Positions 1 to 8,760 of a DNA stretch of 64,000 nt are shown here, in pieces; position 1 is the stretch's first letter, and every line of letters begins with the position of its first letter. The translations under genes were made by a program, and so were the position numbers. The notes beneath the pieces were generated by a model. That model made no database searches. It worked only from the letters and a program-made list of their open reading frames with translations, and was not told the origin of the DNA. Origin of the DNA: Bacillota bacterium (GTDB taxonomy: Bacteria; Bacillota; Bacilli; Bu12); the NCBI GenBank assembly GCA_014896485.1, contig JADBKH010000031.1, positions 1 through 64,000 on the forward strand. The letters are read 5' to 3'.

Positions 1-45
1 GCGTAAATCGAAGAAAAAGGCCGTCACGAAAATCTACGACGACCG

Positions 46-564
46 GGACAACCCCGAGGCGTCGACATGGTCGTGTCAGACAGTCATAGCGGATTGGTCA
101 AGGCGCTCCAGATCGAATTTCAGGGTTGCACCTGGCAGAGATGCCAGACGCATCTCATGAGAAATCTGCTGGATGCACCAGACCTGAAGAGGGCTCGACT
201 GCTGATGAATGAGTTTGTGGAGGAATACGCCGACAAAGCACCCAAAGCCGTGCGGGTGCTTGAGGACGGCTTTGACGACGTAACGGCTGTTCTGGCGCTG
301 CCAGATCGGTACCGTCGCCGGCTGCGGACGACCAATGGCGTGGAGCGACTGAACGAAGAGATCCGGCGCAGAGAACGGGTGATTCGCATCTTTCCGAACC
401 GAGAATCCGCCATTCGGCTGTTGGGGGCACTGCTCATGGAGATCGACGAGGCCTGGATCACGGGCCACCGTTACCTGAATATGGACGAGTACTGGCAGTG
501 GAAGAAACAGCAGCAAGAATCAGGCCAACAAGCCAAACTGCATATTCTGAACGCCTCACTGTAG
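46..564 (+). pseudogene. IS256-family (Mutator-type) transposase, C-terminal fragment
   Basis: This is the C-terminal part of a DDE transposase of the IS256/MULE type. Visible family blocks are VVSDSHSGL (second catalytic Asp region), the C..H pair in WQRCQTHLMRNLL, and TTNGVERLNEEIRRR with the catalytic Glu region, followed by IFPN and the closing RY.N.DEY. Family members run to about 400 residues. Here only about 170 remain, and the stretch between NLLD and the LxFP-like block is shortened by roughly 40 residues, which suggests an internal deletion. A stop codon at 4-6 lies in the same frame, so the upstream part is also broken or shifted. The first ATG in frame is at 67. Confidence 0.85.
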
Positions 565-593
565 ACATTACGTGCCGTCTACCGGAGAGGGGA

Positions 594-619
594 TTTTACA
601 CACAATCTCGGACTTGATC
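594..619 (+). repeat. IS256-type right terminal inverted repeat
   Basis: The 26 bases starting TTTTACACA and ending GGACTTGATC match in layout the terminal inverted repeat known for IS256, whose mirror form begins GATAAAGTCCG and ends GTGTAAAA. It lies 30 bases after the transposase stop codon, as expected for a right end. The partner left repeat is outside the window. Confidence 0.75.
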
Positions 620-860
620 CCTTTCCAGGCTGTGGTGATGATCTCGAGATTCTCTCGGAAACGGTCACGGTTTTCTTCCATGGAGAAGGCGAGATACCGT
701 AATGAGAGAAGTGATGTTCTCCAATGGCGACGGAAGCATAGCCCAATGTCTCTGCCAGGCGCACTTCGTCCAGAAACTGTTGGTACCATTGCGTGTCTGT
801 TCGAGCAAGGACTTCTGGAGGGTAGCCGTTGTCTGCGAGAGAAAAAATGCCAAACTGCAT
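620..860 (-). pseudogene. Luciferase-like (LLM-class) flavin oxidoreductase, broken
   Basis: From the ATG at 860 the minus strand encodes a typical LLM N-terminus: MQFGIFSLADNGYPPE, then FLDEVRLAETLGYASVAIGEHHFSHYG. This is the first beta strand and helix of the barrel plus the family's EHHF block. Near 680 the reading jumps in another frame to SMEENRDRFRENLEIITTAW, which in intact LLM proteins lies roughly 90 residues further on, so an internal stretch is missing. The IS256 end then truncates the gene at about 619. Only remnants of an FMN-dependent monooxygenase remain; substrate unknown. It lay downstream of, and in the same direction as, the frameshifted gene at 863-1587. Confidence 0.7.
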
Positions 861-862
861 GC

Positions 863-1587
863 TTAACCGCAACTTCCTTTCTTTTGACTTCCGCATTCCA
901 CTGACGATGCCAAGCAGCTATCCAACATAAGTGCAAAGAGATCGATGGACGTATGCATGCAGTACGGGATAGAGTATCCGGGACGCATAGCCACCATCCC
1001 GTCACAAAGCAGGGCTTCCAGGACCTTCCGATTGAATACACCGTGTGGCATGACGCCTTCTGCGTGGTCTTGTAGGTCTGCCTCTTCGTGCAAGATAAAA
1101 TAGGGAAGTTGGGATTCTGGGTAGCCTTGCCGTTGCCAAGCCGTGCGACACTGTGCACACCAATGACCCACGTACTCCTCCCATGCAATGGGAGACCACC
1201 TCCAAGGGGGTTCCCTCATAGAGCAGGCCCCGGTGCCAGTCCAGTAGCGCCCGAAAGGGAGGGTCCATGGGAAAATCGATCATTTGATCGCGTGTCAGGC
1301 CGAAAATCTCGCCTTGCTCCCAAACGATGAGGACATGTCCAGGTGGTTTGGGGTGAATCAACTCATCGGCTACCTTTTCAGCGAAGGCAGTGTAGAGATC
1401 GAGATGGTGTTTAAAGAACCCCAGGTGCTTTTGATAGGTGCATTGAATCAAGTTGTTGATCTCCACCGCCTACGCGGCGCTCTCCATAGTCGAGCAAATC
1501 GTCGTATGCACTGGTCACCACTGTGGACGCTTCGGACGGTGGCAAAGCAGAAGTAAAGGCGTGGCGGCGTGCTGCAGTATCCGACAA
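863..1587 (-). pseudogene. Helical heme-oxygenase-like (HDO/TenA-like) protein, frameshifted
   Basis: A TTG at 1587 behind a strong AAGGAGGAG starts a protein that can only be read by changing frame near 1470 and again near 1205. The joined product is about 240 residues and mostly helical. A run with H-x3-D-x3-H (HEEADLQDH) near the C-terminus, plus helices with W, E and H, is reminiscent of heme-oxygenase-like diiron oxidases and related TenA/PqqC-fold proteins. The family assignment is inference from short motifs. The neighbouring broken LLM gene on the same strand suggests a former oxidative accessory operon that is now decaying. Confidence 0.45.
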
Positions 1588-1740
1588 TGAGCTCCTCCTT
1601 CCACTGCATGCTTTCGGGTCAGGAGTATTTTATCATGAGGAAAGAGGAGTGGAAATCCATTCCATCGGTCTGTTAACATTCCCCAACGCTCTCTCTCACG
1701 GGATCAGAAGCAAATTCCCCTGTGGCGGGGGATTTGGCGT

Positions 1741-2595
1741 TTGCTGCGGCCGCTTACACTGACCGCTTCCATCATGCCCACGCTGATTGGAACAGCGGTG
1801 GCGATAGAGCAAGGTGCCTGGCATTCCCTCCTCTTTGTTGCCATGCTCGTGGCCTCTCTCTTGATTCAGGTAGCCGTCAATATGTTCAACGAGTACTATG
1901 ACTGGCGTCGGGGATTGGATACCGCCGATTCGGTCGGGATCGCCGGTGTCATCGTAGTTGGCGGTATGAAGGCGAGCCTGGTACGCAACCTGGCTGTGGT
2001 TTTCTTTTTGATTGCCTTGTTGCTGGGCGCTTGGATCTGCAGTGTCACTTCCTGGTGGGTTGCCGTCGTAGGTGCCATCAGCATGGCCGTAGGGTACTTC
2101 TACTCAGGAGGGCCTTATCCCATCGCCTATACCCCTTTTGGGGAGCTTGCCGCAGCTTTCTTTATGGGACCCGTGATCGTCGTGTTGGCCTATTTCATAC
2201 AGACAGGAGATATCGCCTGGAGCGTATGGTTGCATGCGGTGCCTATCTCTGTCCTGACAGGATCGATCTTGATGGCTAACAACATTCGCGATCGAGTGGG
2301 CGATCAACGGAAAAGAAGACATACTCTCGCGATTCGATTGGGACACGAGGACGCGGTGCGTTTTCTCGGCGGCATGTTTGCAGTGGCCTACCTGTGGACA
2401 TTGGGGCTTGTCGCAGTGCGGGTCGCTTCCTTGTGGCTGTTGTTGGTGGTACTCGCACTTCCTGTGGTAGGGCTGGCTATCCGGCGGCTTGTCGGTCCCA
2501 AACAAGCACGCCAGATGCTGCCGGGCATGAAAGCGACGGCGCAGCATCATGCACTCTTTGGGTTGCTCTATACGCTTGGCCTGCTGTTGCCCTAG
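1741..2595 (+). CDS. menA: 1,4-dihydroxy-2-naphthoate polyprenyltransferase (MenA-type UbiA protein)
   Basis: Membrane prenyltransferase of the UbiA superfamily that attaches the polyprenyl tail in menaquinone synthesis. Family features visible are LRPLTLTAS at the N-terminus, the first Asp-rich motif NMFNEYYDWRRGLDTAD, a second motif NNIRDRVGDQRKRRHTLAIRLG, and about eight hydrophobic segments. The start is unresolved: the frame is open upstream to 1639 and the residues just before the TTG at 1741 (WRGIWRLLRPL) look like genuine MenA sequence, yet no ATG or GTG with a ribosome site is in frame. Either a rare start is used or a small indel lies near 1640-1740. MenA is the best fit; other UbiA prenyltransferases are less likely. 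Confidence 0.85.
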   Translation: MLRPLTLTASIMPTLIGTAVAIEQGAWHSLLFVAMLVASLLIQVAVNMFNEYYDWRRGLDTADSVGIAGVIVVGGMKASLVRNLAVVFFLIALLLGAWICSVTSWWVAVVGAISMAVGYFYSGGPYPIAYTPFGELAAAFFMGPVIVVLAYFIQTGDIAWSVWLHAVPISVLTGSILMANNIRDRVGDQRKRRHTLAIRLGHEDAVRFLGGMFAVAYLWTLGLVAVRVASLWLLLVVLALPVVGLAIRRLVGPKQARQMLPGMKATAQHHALFGLLYTLGLLLP

Positions 2596-2672
2596 CGCTT
2601 TTGCAGATAGATCCAAGCAATAAAAGAAGGGCATGCCTCTGTTTTAAGCAGCATCGTGTGTTGGGACAAGCA

Positions 2673-3926
2673 TTAGCCATGAAGCGACTGTAACTGCTTT
2701 CGTTCTGCCGCCGCAGCCAATGTATCTGCTAATGTATTGTCAAAGAAGGAGACAATGTCGGGAACATTGGAGAAACGCGGGTGTTGGCAGTTCGATCCCA
2801 ACCGAAGCAAACCGTCACGTTGTTCTAAAACACCTGTGCGCAACATGTGGGTGACGGCGCGACGGATCGCTCGGGTTGGATGTTTACGCAACTCGGACGC
2901 AATCGCGACATCTTTTTCTATCCAATGGATCTTATTTTTTATGAATTGTATCAAGTCTGTTGGAGAGTAGCTCGGTGATTGACGGAAAGCATGCAATATT
3001 AATGCGCTTACGGTTATGACGCGATTGGCCCGAAGGAATCGGGGTAGGTCTTCATTTGGAGGTACTTCTAAAAGCCTTCCCCACATGCTCAAACGGTGGT
3101 GCGCAAAGGGATCGTAAGTAATGGCCGCAATAAAATGTCGACGGCTCTCTTGGTAAAGGGGTTCCCACGCCATCCGGAAACGGTGAAGATACCCGTCATC
3201 GCTATACTTGCCTTCCGGCGTTATATAGAGCGTTCCACCCGTGCAGACTTCACGGACAAGCGCTTCTAGTTGCTCTTTTAAGACGGTTCGCGTCATGGAT
3301 TGAATGAGGGGGCGCAGCTGTTTTTGGATCACCTGGAGGCTTGCAGGTGCCATGGACTTTTCCAGAATCTTGTGGTTCCAAAGCGCTTTCAAGGGATCCC
3401 TTGGGTTTAATCCCAGATGTTCGATCGCCGGTTCTGTAAAAACCTCCCCCAACAATCGTGGTCCAAACGTACGCAATACCTGGTAAGCGTAACTGGTGAT
3501 GGGCCGTGAGAGTGGCTGATTCTCGATCGGTCGTAAACCAATGACGTGGAACAGGCCAGCCAGGTTTACCCGAGAAATCCACCGTCTAAAAGCTGGGAAG
3601 CGCATTGCCAGAAAGCCTGGTTCAAAGAGACGCTGGGAAGCTGCATAGTAAATCGGATGGCGCCATGGACCGACAGCGGAGAGCCATACCGGAACGATCA
3701 TTCCGTCCAAGTCATGCAGATGATTGGCCACGACAAGGGTAGCGCCGCGGTGGCGGGGCAAATGCCCTTCGAGACGCACGCGGCATTGCACCAAAGCGGA
3801 GATAGCGACGATGAGGCCAATCAACAAGCGCAACGGTACTCCCCAAAGTGGAGAACGCGTCTGTCTCCCTACCCGCAGCACAACCAATTCCCCATTCCAA
3901 AGCTCAATCCGGCCAAGGGGTAGCAT
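2673..3926 (-). CDS. PlsC-like phospholipid/glycerolipid acyltransferase
   Basis: A 417-residue protein with an LPLAT-type acyltransferase domain. The catalytic H-x4-D block is present as NHLHDLDG at about residue 67, and a later TPEGKYSDDG resembles the PEG substrate-binding block. A hydrophobic segment near residues 28-46 suggests membrane attachment. It is longer than simple PlsC proteins (about 200-250 residues), with extra sequence between the motifs and a C-terminal third resembling winged-helix or helical sequence, so the acyl acceptor is unclear. It lies 184 bases upstream of nothing obvious but converges on menA and is followed on the same strand, upstream, by an acyl-CoA synthetase, which fits a lipid role. 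Confidence 0.7.
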   Translation of the reverse strand: MLPLGRIELWNGELVVLRVGRQTRSPLWGVPLRLLIGLIVAISALVQCRVRLEGHLPRHRGATLVVANHLHDLDGMIVPVWLSAVGPWRHPIYYAASQRLFEPGFLAMRFPAFRRWISRVNLAGLFHVIGLRPIENQPLSRPITSYAYQVLRTFGPRLLGEVFTEPAIEHLGLNPRDPLKALWNHKILEKSMAPASLQVIQKQLRPLIQSMTRTVLKEQLEALVREVCTGGTLYITPEGKYSDDGYLHRFRMAWEPLYQESRRHFIAAITYDPFAHHRLSMWGRLLEVPPNEDLPRFLRANRVITVSALILHAFRQSPSYSPTDLIQFIKNKIHWIEKDVAIASELRKHPTRAIRRAVTHMLRTGVLEQRDGLLRLGSNCQHPRFSNVPDIVSFFDNTLADTLAAAAERKQLQSLHG

Positions 3927-4110
3927 CCGCCCTTACCGGGTACCCGAATCTGAAACAGCAGACGGCATCTTGGACGACATGCTTTTAAAAAGATGTCGCC
4001 ACAAGATGCTGAAGCAGTTGTATGGGTATCGCGTGGTTATCAGATACCGCCAGCTACAGGGAAAGGAGTCAAAGTTCAGCCCGTGTGGGATTGCGTTGAT
4101 GCTTGCTGGC

Positions 4111-5655
4111 TCACCGGGCAGTTACAGACTCCCGGATCTGTTCCCGCAGCACGAACTTGCGCACTTTTCCTGTGCCGGTGCGCGGAAAGTCATCGACAAA
4201 CTGAAAGGCGCGAGGAACTTTAAAGTCCGCCAAATGCTGACGGGCAAAATCGCGCAACTCCCGGGCAGTGACTTCCATCCCTTCATTGAGCCGTACCATC
4301 GCCACTGGCTCCTCTCCCTTTAGCGGATCGGGGCGTCCAAGTACGGCTACTTCGGCCACGGCAGGGTGTTCGAGCAAGACCCTTTCGACCTCGGCAGGAT
4401 AGATATTCTCTCCGCCATAGATAATCATGTCTTTCTTGCGGTCGACCACGTAAAGGTAATGCTCCTCGTCAAAGTAACCCAAGTCGCCTGTATGAAACCA
4501 ACCGCCCCGAAAGGCTTGCGCCTCTTCATCGGGGCGGTTCCAATAATGGGAGATGCCTCCTTGATGGCGGACACAGATCTCGCCTACCTGTCCCTCTGGC
4601 AGGGGTTGGTCGTCTTCATCGAGAATGACGATGTCAAAACCAGGGGAAGGTTGTCCGGCCGACCCGATCTTGCGCGCCCGACCCGGTCGCTCCACGGTTC
4701 CCAGAGCAATTTCGGTTGAACCGTAAACCTGGCAGAGTGTGCCGCCGGTCAACGCTTCCCATCGTTTGAGAACCGGTGTAGGGACAGGGGCACCTGAGGT
4801 GATGCCATAGCGGAAAGAACGAATGTCTGCGCCAATCTTTTCTGCCAACTCGCAAAGGATAATAAACATTGCCGGTACCCCACATTCCCAGGTAGCCCGG
4901 TAGCGCGCCATATCAGCCAAAGCCGTATGTGGCTGAAATCCGTCTTCGACAATGAAGGTTCCCCCGAGAATGCCCATCAAGACGTACTCCGCACCGACAG
5001 AAAAGAGATGGTAGCTGGGCAGTACGTTGACACAAACCTCGTGTTCGCTGAGATCCAAGACATTCTTGAGCGCCTGCATGCTAAACAAAATGGTCGAGTG
5101 CATCACCAAAGCGCCCTTGGGAAAGCCTGTCGTTCCCGAAGTGTAGAGCAACACAAAGGGTTGATGAGGATCTTGTTCCAGCGCAAAGGGGGCGCTCGCC
5201 TGCAGCAACACGTGGTAAGGCAGATCATCTCTGTGTAGAGAGGCGTCGCCCCGCACGACCACACGCTTTAGGTCAGGTGCGTGCTGCCGATAACCGTTGA
5301 CCTGTTCGTAAATGGTGCTATCGACAACGGCCAGTTCGCAGGCGGCGTCGTTGAGCATGAAGAGCACCTCATCGGGCTTCATCGCAATGTTGATGGGCAT
5401 TGGAATGGCCCCAATCTTGTCTAGGGCTGTGAGATCGGCGTAGACCTCGGGGCAGTTGGGCAATGCCAAAAGGACGCGGTCTCCCCGTTGGACATGGAGG
5501 GCAACAAAGCCAGCTGCCAGTTGATCGGTCAGGGCATCCCATTCGGCGTAGGTCCATGCCTGATCGTGGTAACGTAGAAACACCTTGTTTGGAAAACGCT
5601 GGGCATTCTGATGGAGCAAACTGTGAATGGTCTCTCCTTCAAATCCCCATCCCAC
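4111..5655 (-). CDS. Acyl-CoA synthetase (AMP-forming ligase, FadD-like)
   Basis: A 514-residue member of the ANL superfamily that activates a carboxylic or fatty acid to its CoA thioester through an acyl-adenylate. The phosphate-binding loop is LLYTSGTTGFPKG near residue 170; YGSTE near 315, the hinge GWFHTGDLG with DRKKDMIIYGGENIYP, and the catalytic Lys in TGTGKVRK near the C-terminus are all present. Its promoter side carries a perfect 6+2+6 inverted repeat at 5699-5712, of the kind bound by TetR-family regulators of fatty acid degradation. Chain-length preference cannot be read from the sequence. Confidence 0.88.
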   Translation of the reverse strand: MGWGFEGETIHSLLHQNAQRFPNKVFLRYHDQAWTYAEWDALTDQLAAGFVALHVQRGDRVLLALPNCPEVYADLTALDKIGAIPMPINIAMKPDEVLFMLNDAACELAVVDSTIYEQVNGYRQHAPDLKRVVVRGDASLHRDDLPYHVLLQASAPFALEQDPHQPFVLLYTSGTTGFPKGALVMHSTILFSMQALKNVLDLSEHEVCVNVLPSYHLFSVGAEYVLMGILGGTFIVEDGFQPHTALADMARYRATWECGVPAMFIILCELAEKIGADIRSFRYGITSGAPVPTPVLKRWEALTGGTLCQVYGSTEIALGTVERPGRARKIGSAGQPSPGFDIVILDEDDQPLPEGQVGEICVRHQGGISHYWNRPDEEAQAFRGGWFHTGDLGYFDEEHYLYVVDRKKDMIIYGGENIYPAEVERVLLEHPAVAEVAVLGRPDPLKGEEPVAMVRLNEGMEVTARELRDFARQHLADFKVPRAFQFVDDFPRTGTGKVRKFVLREQIRESVTAR

Positions 5656-5698
5656 GGTCTATCCCCCCCCCCTCATAGATGAGGTGAGTATATCAGAG

Positions 5699-5712
5699 AC
5701 CGACTGGTCGGT
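5699..5712. promoter_or_regulatory. Perfect inverted repeat, candidate TetR-type operator
   Basis: ACCGAC-TG-GTCGGT lies about 45 bases upstream of the acyl-CoA synthetase start on the minus strand. Both six-base arms match exactly. The shape resembles operators of TetR-family fatty-acid regulators (FadR/FadP types), but the regulator is not identified here. It differs from the RTACG-N4-CGTAY sites found at 22-41 kb. Confidence 0.5.
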
Positions 5713-5820
5713 TCAATGCCTAGGCATAGAGACAGCAGTAAAAATGAACTCCCAGACAGAAGATCTGTGTGAAAAACGCTCCGCCTCTTTATCAAAGAGG
5801 CCCTCATCCACCGTCTGGGT

Positions 5821-5973
5821 TTTGTGTGGATGTCAAACAATCCCTCTGGCACTGTGTGCATTACCGCTATGGAACGGGAGCTGAATCTGATTGACGAGCC
5901 GACGGCCAACGTAGATCCCCGGGCGTGCCTGCGTATTTGGAGGCATATCGAATGCGTCGCGGAGAGCCAATGA
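5821..5973 (+). pseudogene. ABC-transporter ATPase scrap (Walker B region)
   Basis: The plus strand reads LIDEPTANVDPRACLRIWRHIE before a stop at 5971-5973. This is the Walker B and D-loop region of an ABC ATPase. Nothing before it resembles the signature or Walker A motifs, so it is a leftover fragment. It sits in a 2-kb zone without intact genes. Confidence 0.55.
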
Positions 5974-6091
5974 AATGGCACGCGCACCAGGGGAGCGGTG
6001 TAGCGTATGATTCGGTAGATGGTTGCTTCACTTGATTTTGGCTATGTAAAACATGAGCGCTTCTTCTTTCATCAAAGGGACACGTACGGGG

Positions 6092-6842
6092 ATGAATCTT
6101 AAAGGGTCCGTCTTGGCGGTGTTACTGGGAGTGGCAATGTTAAGTCCCGGCATTACGGGCTGTCCTTTTTCAAGCCATCAAGGCAAACAGTAAAGTAAAC
6201 AGAAGCAAATCTAGCAAGCAAACACGGCTCCATCTCAACCATCTGTGGGTACTTTTTCGCCAGCGGTAGCGGTACGATTCAGGCCGAACTATCTTCCAAT
6301 TACCGCACGGTTTCTCTTACTTCTCCAGTTAAAGGTGGTAACGTTCGATCCGAAAAAGGCTCCAACCTTGTTGCTCGATGCCATAATACAAGAAGTCGCC
6401 TTTGAAGCAGGAAGTAAGCAGATCTATCCTATCGCTCAAGACATCATCTATACGCTGAACACACCGAAATTTGGCATTGCTGTCCTGGCATTTCAAAGAC
6501 TGGACGGGACTATCCCCTACTTTGGCTTTACACTGTCCCTGATTCCAAAAGAGGCCCGAGGGGTCGATGGCCAATACGCGATATTTTTCGGAAGAATTCA
6601 ATCCAAAAGATAAAGTACAATGGTTCAGCGGCTACAATAATGGTGTCCTGGAAGGTGAGACCTTTGATGGCAGCCTGCAAAGTCATCCGATGGGTCTATC
6701 CCATGTCGATGTTTACTTTTACTTCAATCCAAAAAGTGCCATTGTGGCGACCACCGGACCTGCATTCAGCGCAGCATCGCAAAAGACGGTGCCGGTTACA
6801 GGCGGGGAAAAAAGCTGCTCTTATCGATACGCGGCAATCTGA
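6092..6842 (+). pseudogene. Decayed secreted lipoprotein gene
   Basis: The ATG at 6092 encodes MNLKGSVLAVLLGVAMLSPGITGC, a lipoprotein signal peptide whose lipobox (ITGC) is followed after nine residues by a stop at 6191. Protein-like sequence then continues in other frames: 6245-6613 (with VVTFDPKKAPTLLLDAII) and, after a shift near 6570, 6567-6842 (FNPKDKVQWFSGYNNGV, SHVDVYFYFNPKSAIV). Read together these look like one extracytoplasmic lipoprotein of about 220 residues that has lost its frame. The family is not recognised. It may have been a small intact peptide followed by unrelated sequence, but composition and continuity favour a broken gene. Confidence 0.45.
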
Positions 6843-7081
6843 CGATTGCAGCATGGAGACGATCAAAATAGATAGATTATCCAGGTGGTTCACTCACTGT
6901 AGGGGGGACAGCGACGCAAGCACAATTGGCGGAGTTGGTTTCTCAAATTCCACACCCCATCTCATAGAACAATGGGCCTAAAAAGGAGCATAGCAGGGCT
7001 CGACGGCGATGTACCGCCAAGGTTATATTACTTTTTATGTATCTTGAACTTTATGATACGTCGGGTTAGGGTAGCACCTTC

Positions 7082-7291
7082 CACTGCCTGCGGCACAGCT
7101 TTGCGAAAAATCTGGTCGATACAGGTATGCCACTGCAAGTGATGGCGCAGCTCGCCGGGCATGAATCGCTGCAGACCACGCTGTGGTATGTGACGTAGAG
7201 CGAAGCGGATCCGAGAAGAGCGATAGACAACATCAGTGGGGGAACGTTGATCGAGTGGCAGGTCGATCAGCTGAAGATCTCGAAGCGCTGA
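7082..7291 (+). pseudogene. Tyrosine recombinase/integrase, C-terminal fragment
   Basis: The plus strand encodes HCLRHSFAKNLVDTG, then LAGHESLQTTLWYVT, an in-frame stop at 7196, and SEADPRRAIDNI to a second stop at 7289. These are the HxxRH, GH and catalytic Tyr blocks of a tyrosine recombinase, in family order and spacing. The N-terminal two thirds are missing and the stop follows the catalytic Tyr, so it is inactive. It marks an old integration site or mobile element in the decay zone, beside the orphan CRISPR. Confidence 0.75.
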
Positions 7292-7447
7292 TGTACGGCA
7301 GTGCCAAGTTTGCCCTGCTCCATGCCTACCTGCTGTACCATACTGCATCGTTTGTCGAAGCAAGTCGAATCTGAACAAGGGCCACGAATCTCCTCATCAA
7401 ACGTGCACAAGAACCCTTCCAATTAAGCGGTTGTATGAAGTCGGACA

Positions 7448-7544
7448 GTTTTAATCCTTCTAAGGTAGGCTGCAAACATGAATCAGGGCGTCCGGTCGAG
7501 GCGGAGCTGAAAACGTTTTAATCCTTCTAAGGTAGGCTGCAAAC
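7448..7544. CRISPR. Orphan mini-CRISPR: two identical 30-base repeats, one 37-base spacer
   Basis: Two identical 30-base repeats at 7448-7477 and 7515-7544 begin GTTTTAATCC and end GGCTGCAAAC. They frame one 37-base spacer at 7478-7514. The GTTTTAAT start, AAAC end and repeat and spacer lengths fit type I-B/III style arrays of Bacillota and clostridia. No third repeat was seen within 100 bases on either side and no cas gene lies in the window. Leader side and transcription direction are unknown. Confidence 0.85.
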
Positions 7545-7754
7545 CATTTTAAAGGCTTCTTCTAGGAGAGCGCGAATGAAGAGGCATTATCCATACATTT
7601 CCCTTTTAGATTGGAACTTCGCGTTCTGCCCGTAGGATCAAGCCTTTGGTGTTTTGCAGAGATGTCGTCGATCCCCCGGACTTTCACTTCATAGAACATC
7701 GACGGCAGCAGTCAAGCTAGGTGGTGACGCGAGAATGTGAGAAAATATCGCCAC
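7545..7754. other. No gene seen
   Basis: About 210 bases between the CRISPR remnant and the HAD gene. No reading frame with a start, ribosome site and recognisable product, and no clear RNA fold, was found. Similarly 6843-7081 and 7292-7447 hold nothing recognisable beyond the fragments listed. Confidence 0.5.
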
Positions 7755-8228
7755 TTATGCTCGGAGGGTGGCGGTTAAGCGGGCGGGGTAGAGGAGCAGG
7801 TCGAGGGCGTCGATGGGAGAAGAGACGCACAGATGGGCAGCGTTGAGTGCTTGCACGGCGACCCCCTCGGTTCCAAGAACGACGATCGACAAACGGGCCA
7901 GATGCAGGGCTGCGACGTCATTGCGCCCGTTGCCCAACATGACACAGCTGGTCCGGCCAAGCGCTTCGATCAATGCCGCTTTTTGAAGGGCCGAGCTTGC
8001 GCCTGAAAGCCGGTGTAACTGTACGGGGATATCCTGCAGCTGTTCCTGTGCCGTGCCGAAGGTATCCGACGTGGCGACAAGGATGCGGATCCGCTGAGAA
8101 AGACGCTTGAGTCGATCAGCGACTTGAGGCAGCAGTTGCCCATCTGTAGCCAGTGTCCCGTTAAAATCACAGACCAAATGGCGCAATTCGACAGGCAGCT
8201 GTCCGGGAATTTCGATGCGGATCGCCAC
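7755..8228 (-). CDS. HAD-superfamily phosphatase (COG4087-type, soluble P-type-ATPase-like)
   Basis: A 157-residue phosphatase with the nucleophile motif CDFNGTLATDG near residue 20 and the acid motif GNGRNDVAALHLA near residue 110. The second Asp of the usual DxD is replaced by Asn (DFN), as is characteristic of COG4087 proteins that resemble the phosphorylation domain of P-type ATPases without membrane parts. The GTG at 8228 is chosen because GAGGAGG lies 8 bases upstream; the frame is open further but without a ribosome site. Substrate unknown. It is divergent from cdd. Confidence 0.75.
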   Translation of the reverse strand: MAIRIEIPGQLPVELRHLVCDFNGTLATDGQLLPQVADRLKRLSQRIRILVATSDTFGTAQEQLQDIPVQLHRLSGASSALQKAALIEALGRTSCVMLGNGRNDVAALHLARLSIVVLGTEGVAVQALNAAHLCVSSPIDALDLLLYPARLTATLRA

Positions 8229-8352
8229 GTGGACGCATCCTCCTCTACTCCTGCTTCCTTTCTCGGTAGGCCATTCCATTGTATGCTGTCCGGTGCCGGC
8301 GCGGTAGCGATCTGTAAGACAGAAGCGTCCTCATGAGGAGAAGAGGTGCAGG

Positions 8353-8751
8353 ATGGATGAGCAAACCGCAACAAAGTTACTTCATTACGCCGAGGCGGCA
8401 CGTGCGCAAGCCTATGTTCCATATTCCCACTTCGCCGTCGGCGCGGCAGTACTGACAACAGAAGGAAAAATATTTTCCGGATGCAACATCGAAAACGCCG
8501 CTTACTCAGCGACGGTCTGCGCTGAGCGTACTGCGCTGTTTAAGGCCGTCTCCGAAGGCGAGCATCATTTCAGCGGCCTGGCGGTCATTGCCGACAGCAA
8601 GGACCCCGTCGTGCCTTGCGGAGTCTGCCGGCAAGTATTGGCAGCCTGGCTTTCGCCACAAACCCCGGTGTTGCTTGCCAACACGTCAGGCCTGTTGCGG
8701 TGGACGACGATGGAGGCACTGTTGCCGATGGCTTTTACCACTATCGGCTGA
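8353..8751 (+). CDS. cdd: Cytidine deaminase
   Basis: Zinc enzyme of pyrimidine salvage that deaminates cytidine and deoxycytidine to uridine forms. At 132 residues it has the usual length of the homotetrameric class. The zinc and catalytic motifs are CAERTALF (Cys, Glu) and PCGVCRQVL (two Cys), with FAVGAAV and GCNIENAAY in the substrate site. AGGAGAAGAGG precedes the ATG. It is convergent with the patatin gene, nine bases away. Confidence 0.96.
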   Translation: MDEQTATKLLHYAEAARAQAYVPYSHFAVGAAVLTTEGKIFSGCNIENAAYSATVCAERTALFKAVSEGEHHFSGLAVIADSKDPVVPCGVCRQVLAAWLSPQTPVLLANTSGLLRWTTMEALLPMAFTTIG

Positions 8752-8760
8752 CCCTGTCGC

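Larger units (their letters stand above)
1..619 (+). mobile_element. IS256-family insertion sequence, right-end remnant
   Basis: The window opens inside an IS256-family element. It holds the C-terminal part of the transposase gene followed by a right terminal inverted repeat at 594-619. The boundary falls inside the reading frame of a minus-strand flavin-monooxygenase-like gene, so the element interrupted that gene. The left end lies outside the window, and the transposase is internally shortened, so this copy is probably dead. Confidence 0.8.

Noticed and set aside
1635-1676. Short frame MRKEEWKSIPSVC before menA as its true start
   Set aside because: It ends after 13 codons and joins menA only with an arbitrary frame change. 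Left as an unresolved menA start.
7403-7447. Possible third CRISPR unit upstream of 7448
   Set aside because: Only CAAAC is shared with the repeat end and the gap would be 45 bases, not 37.
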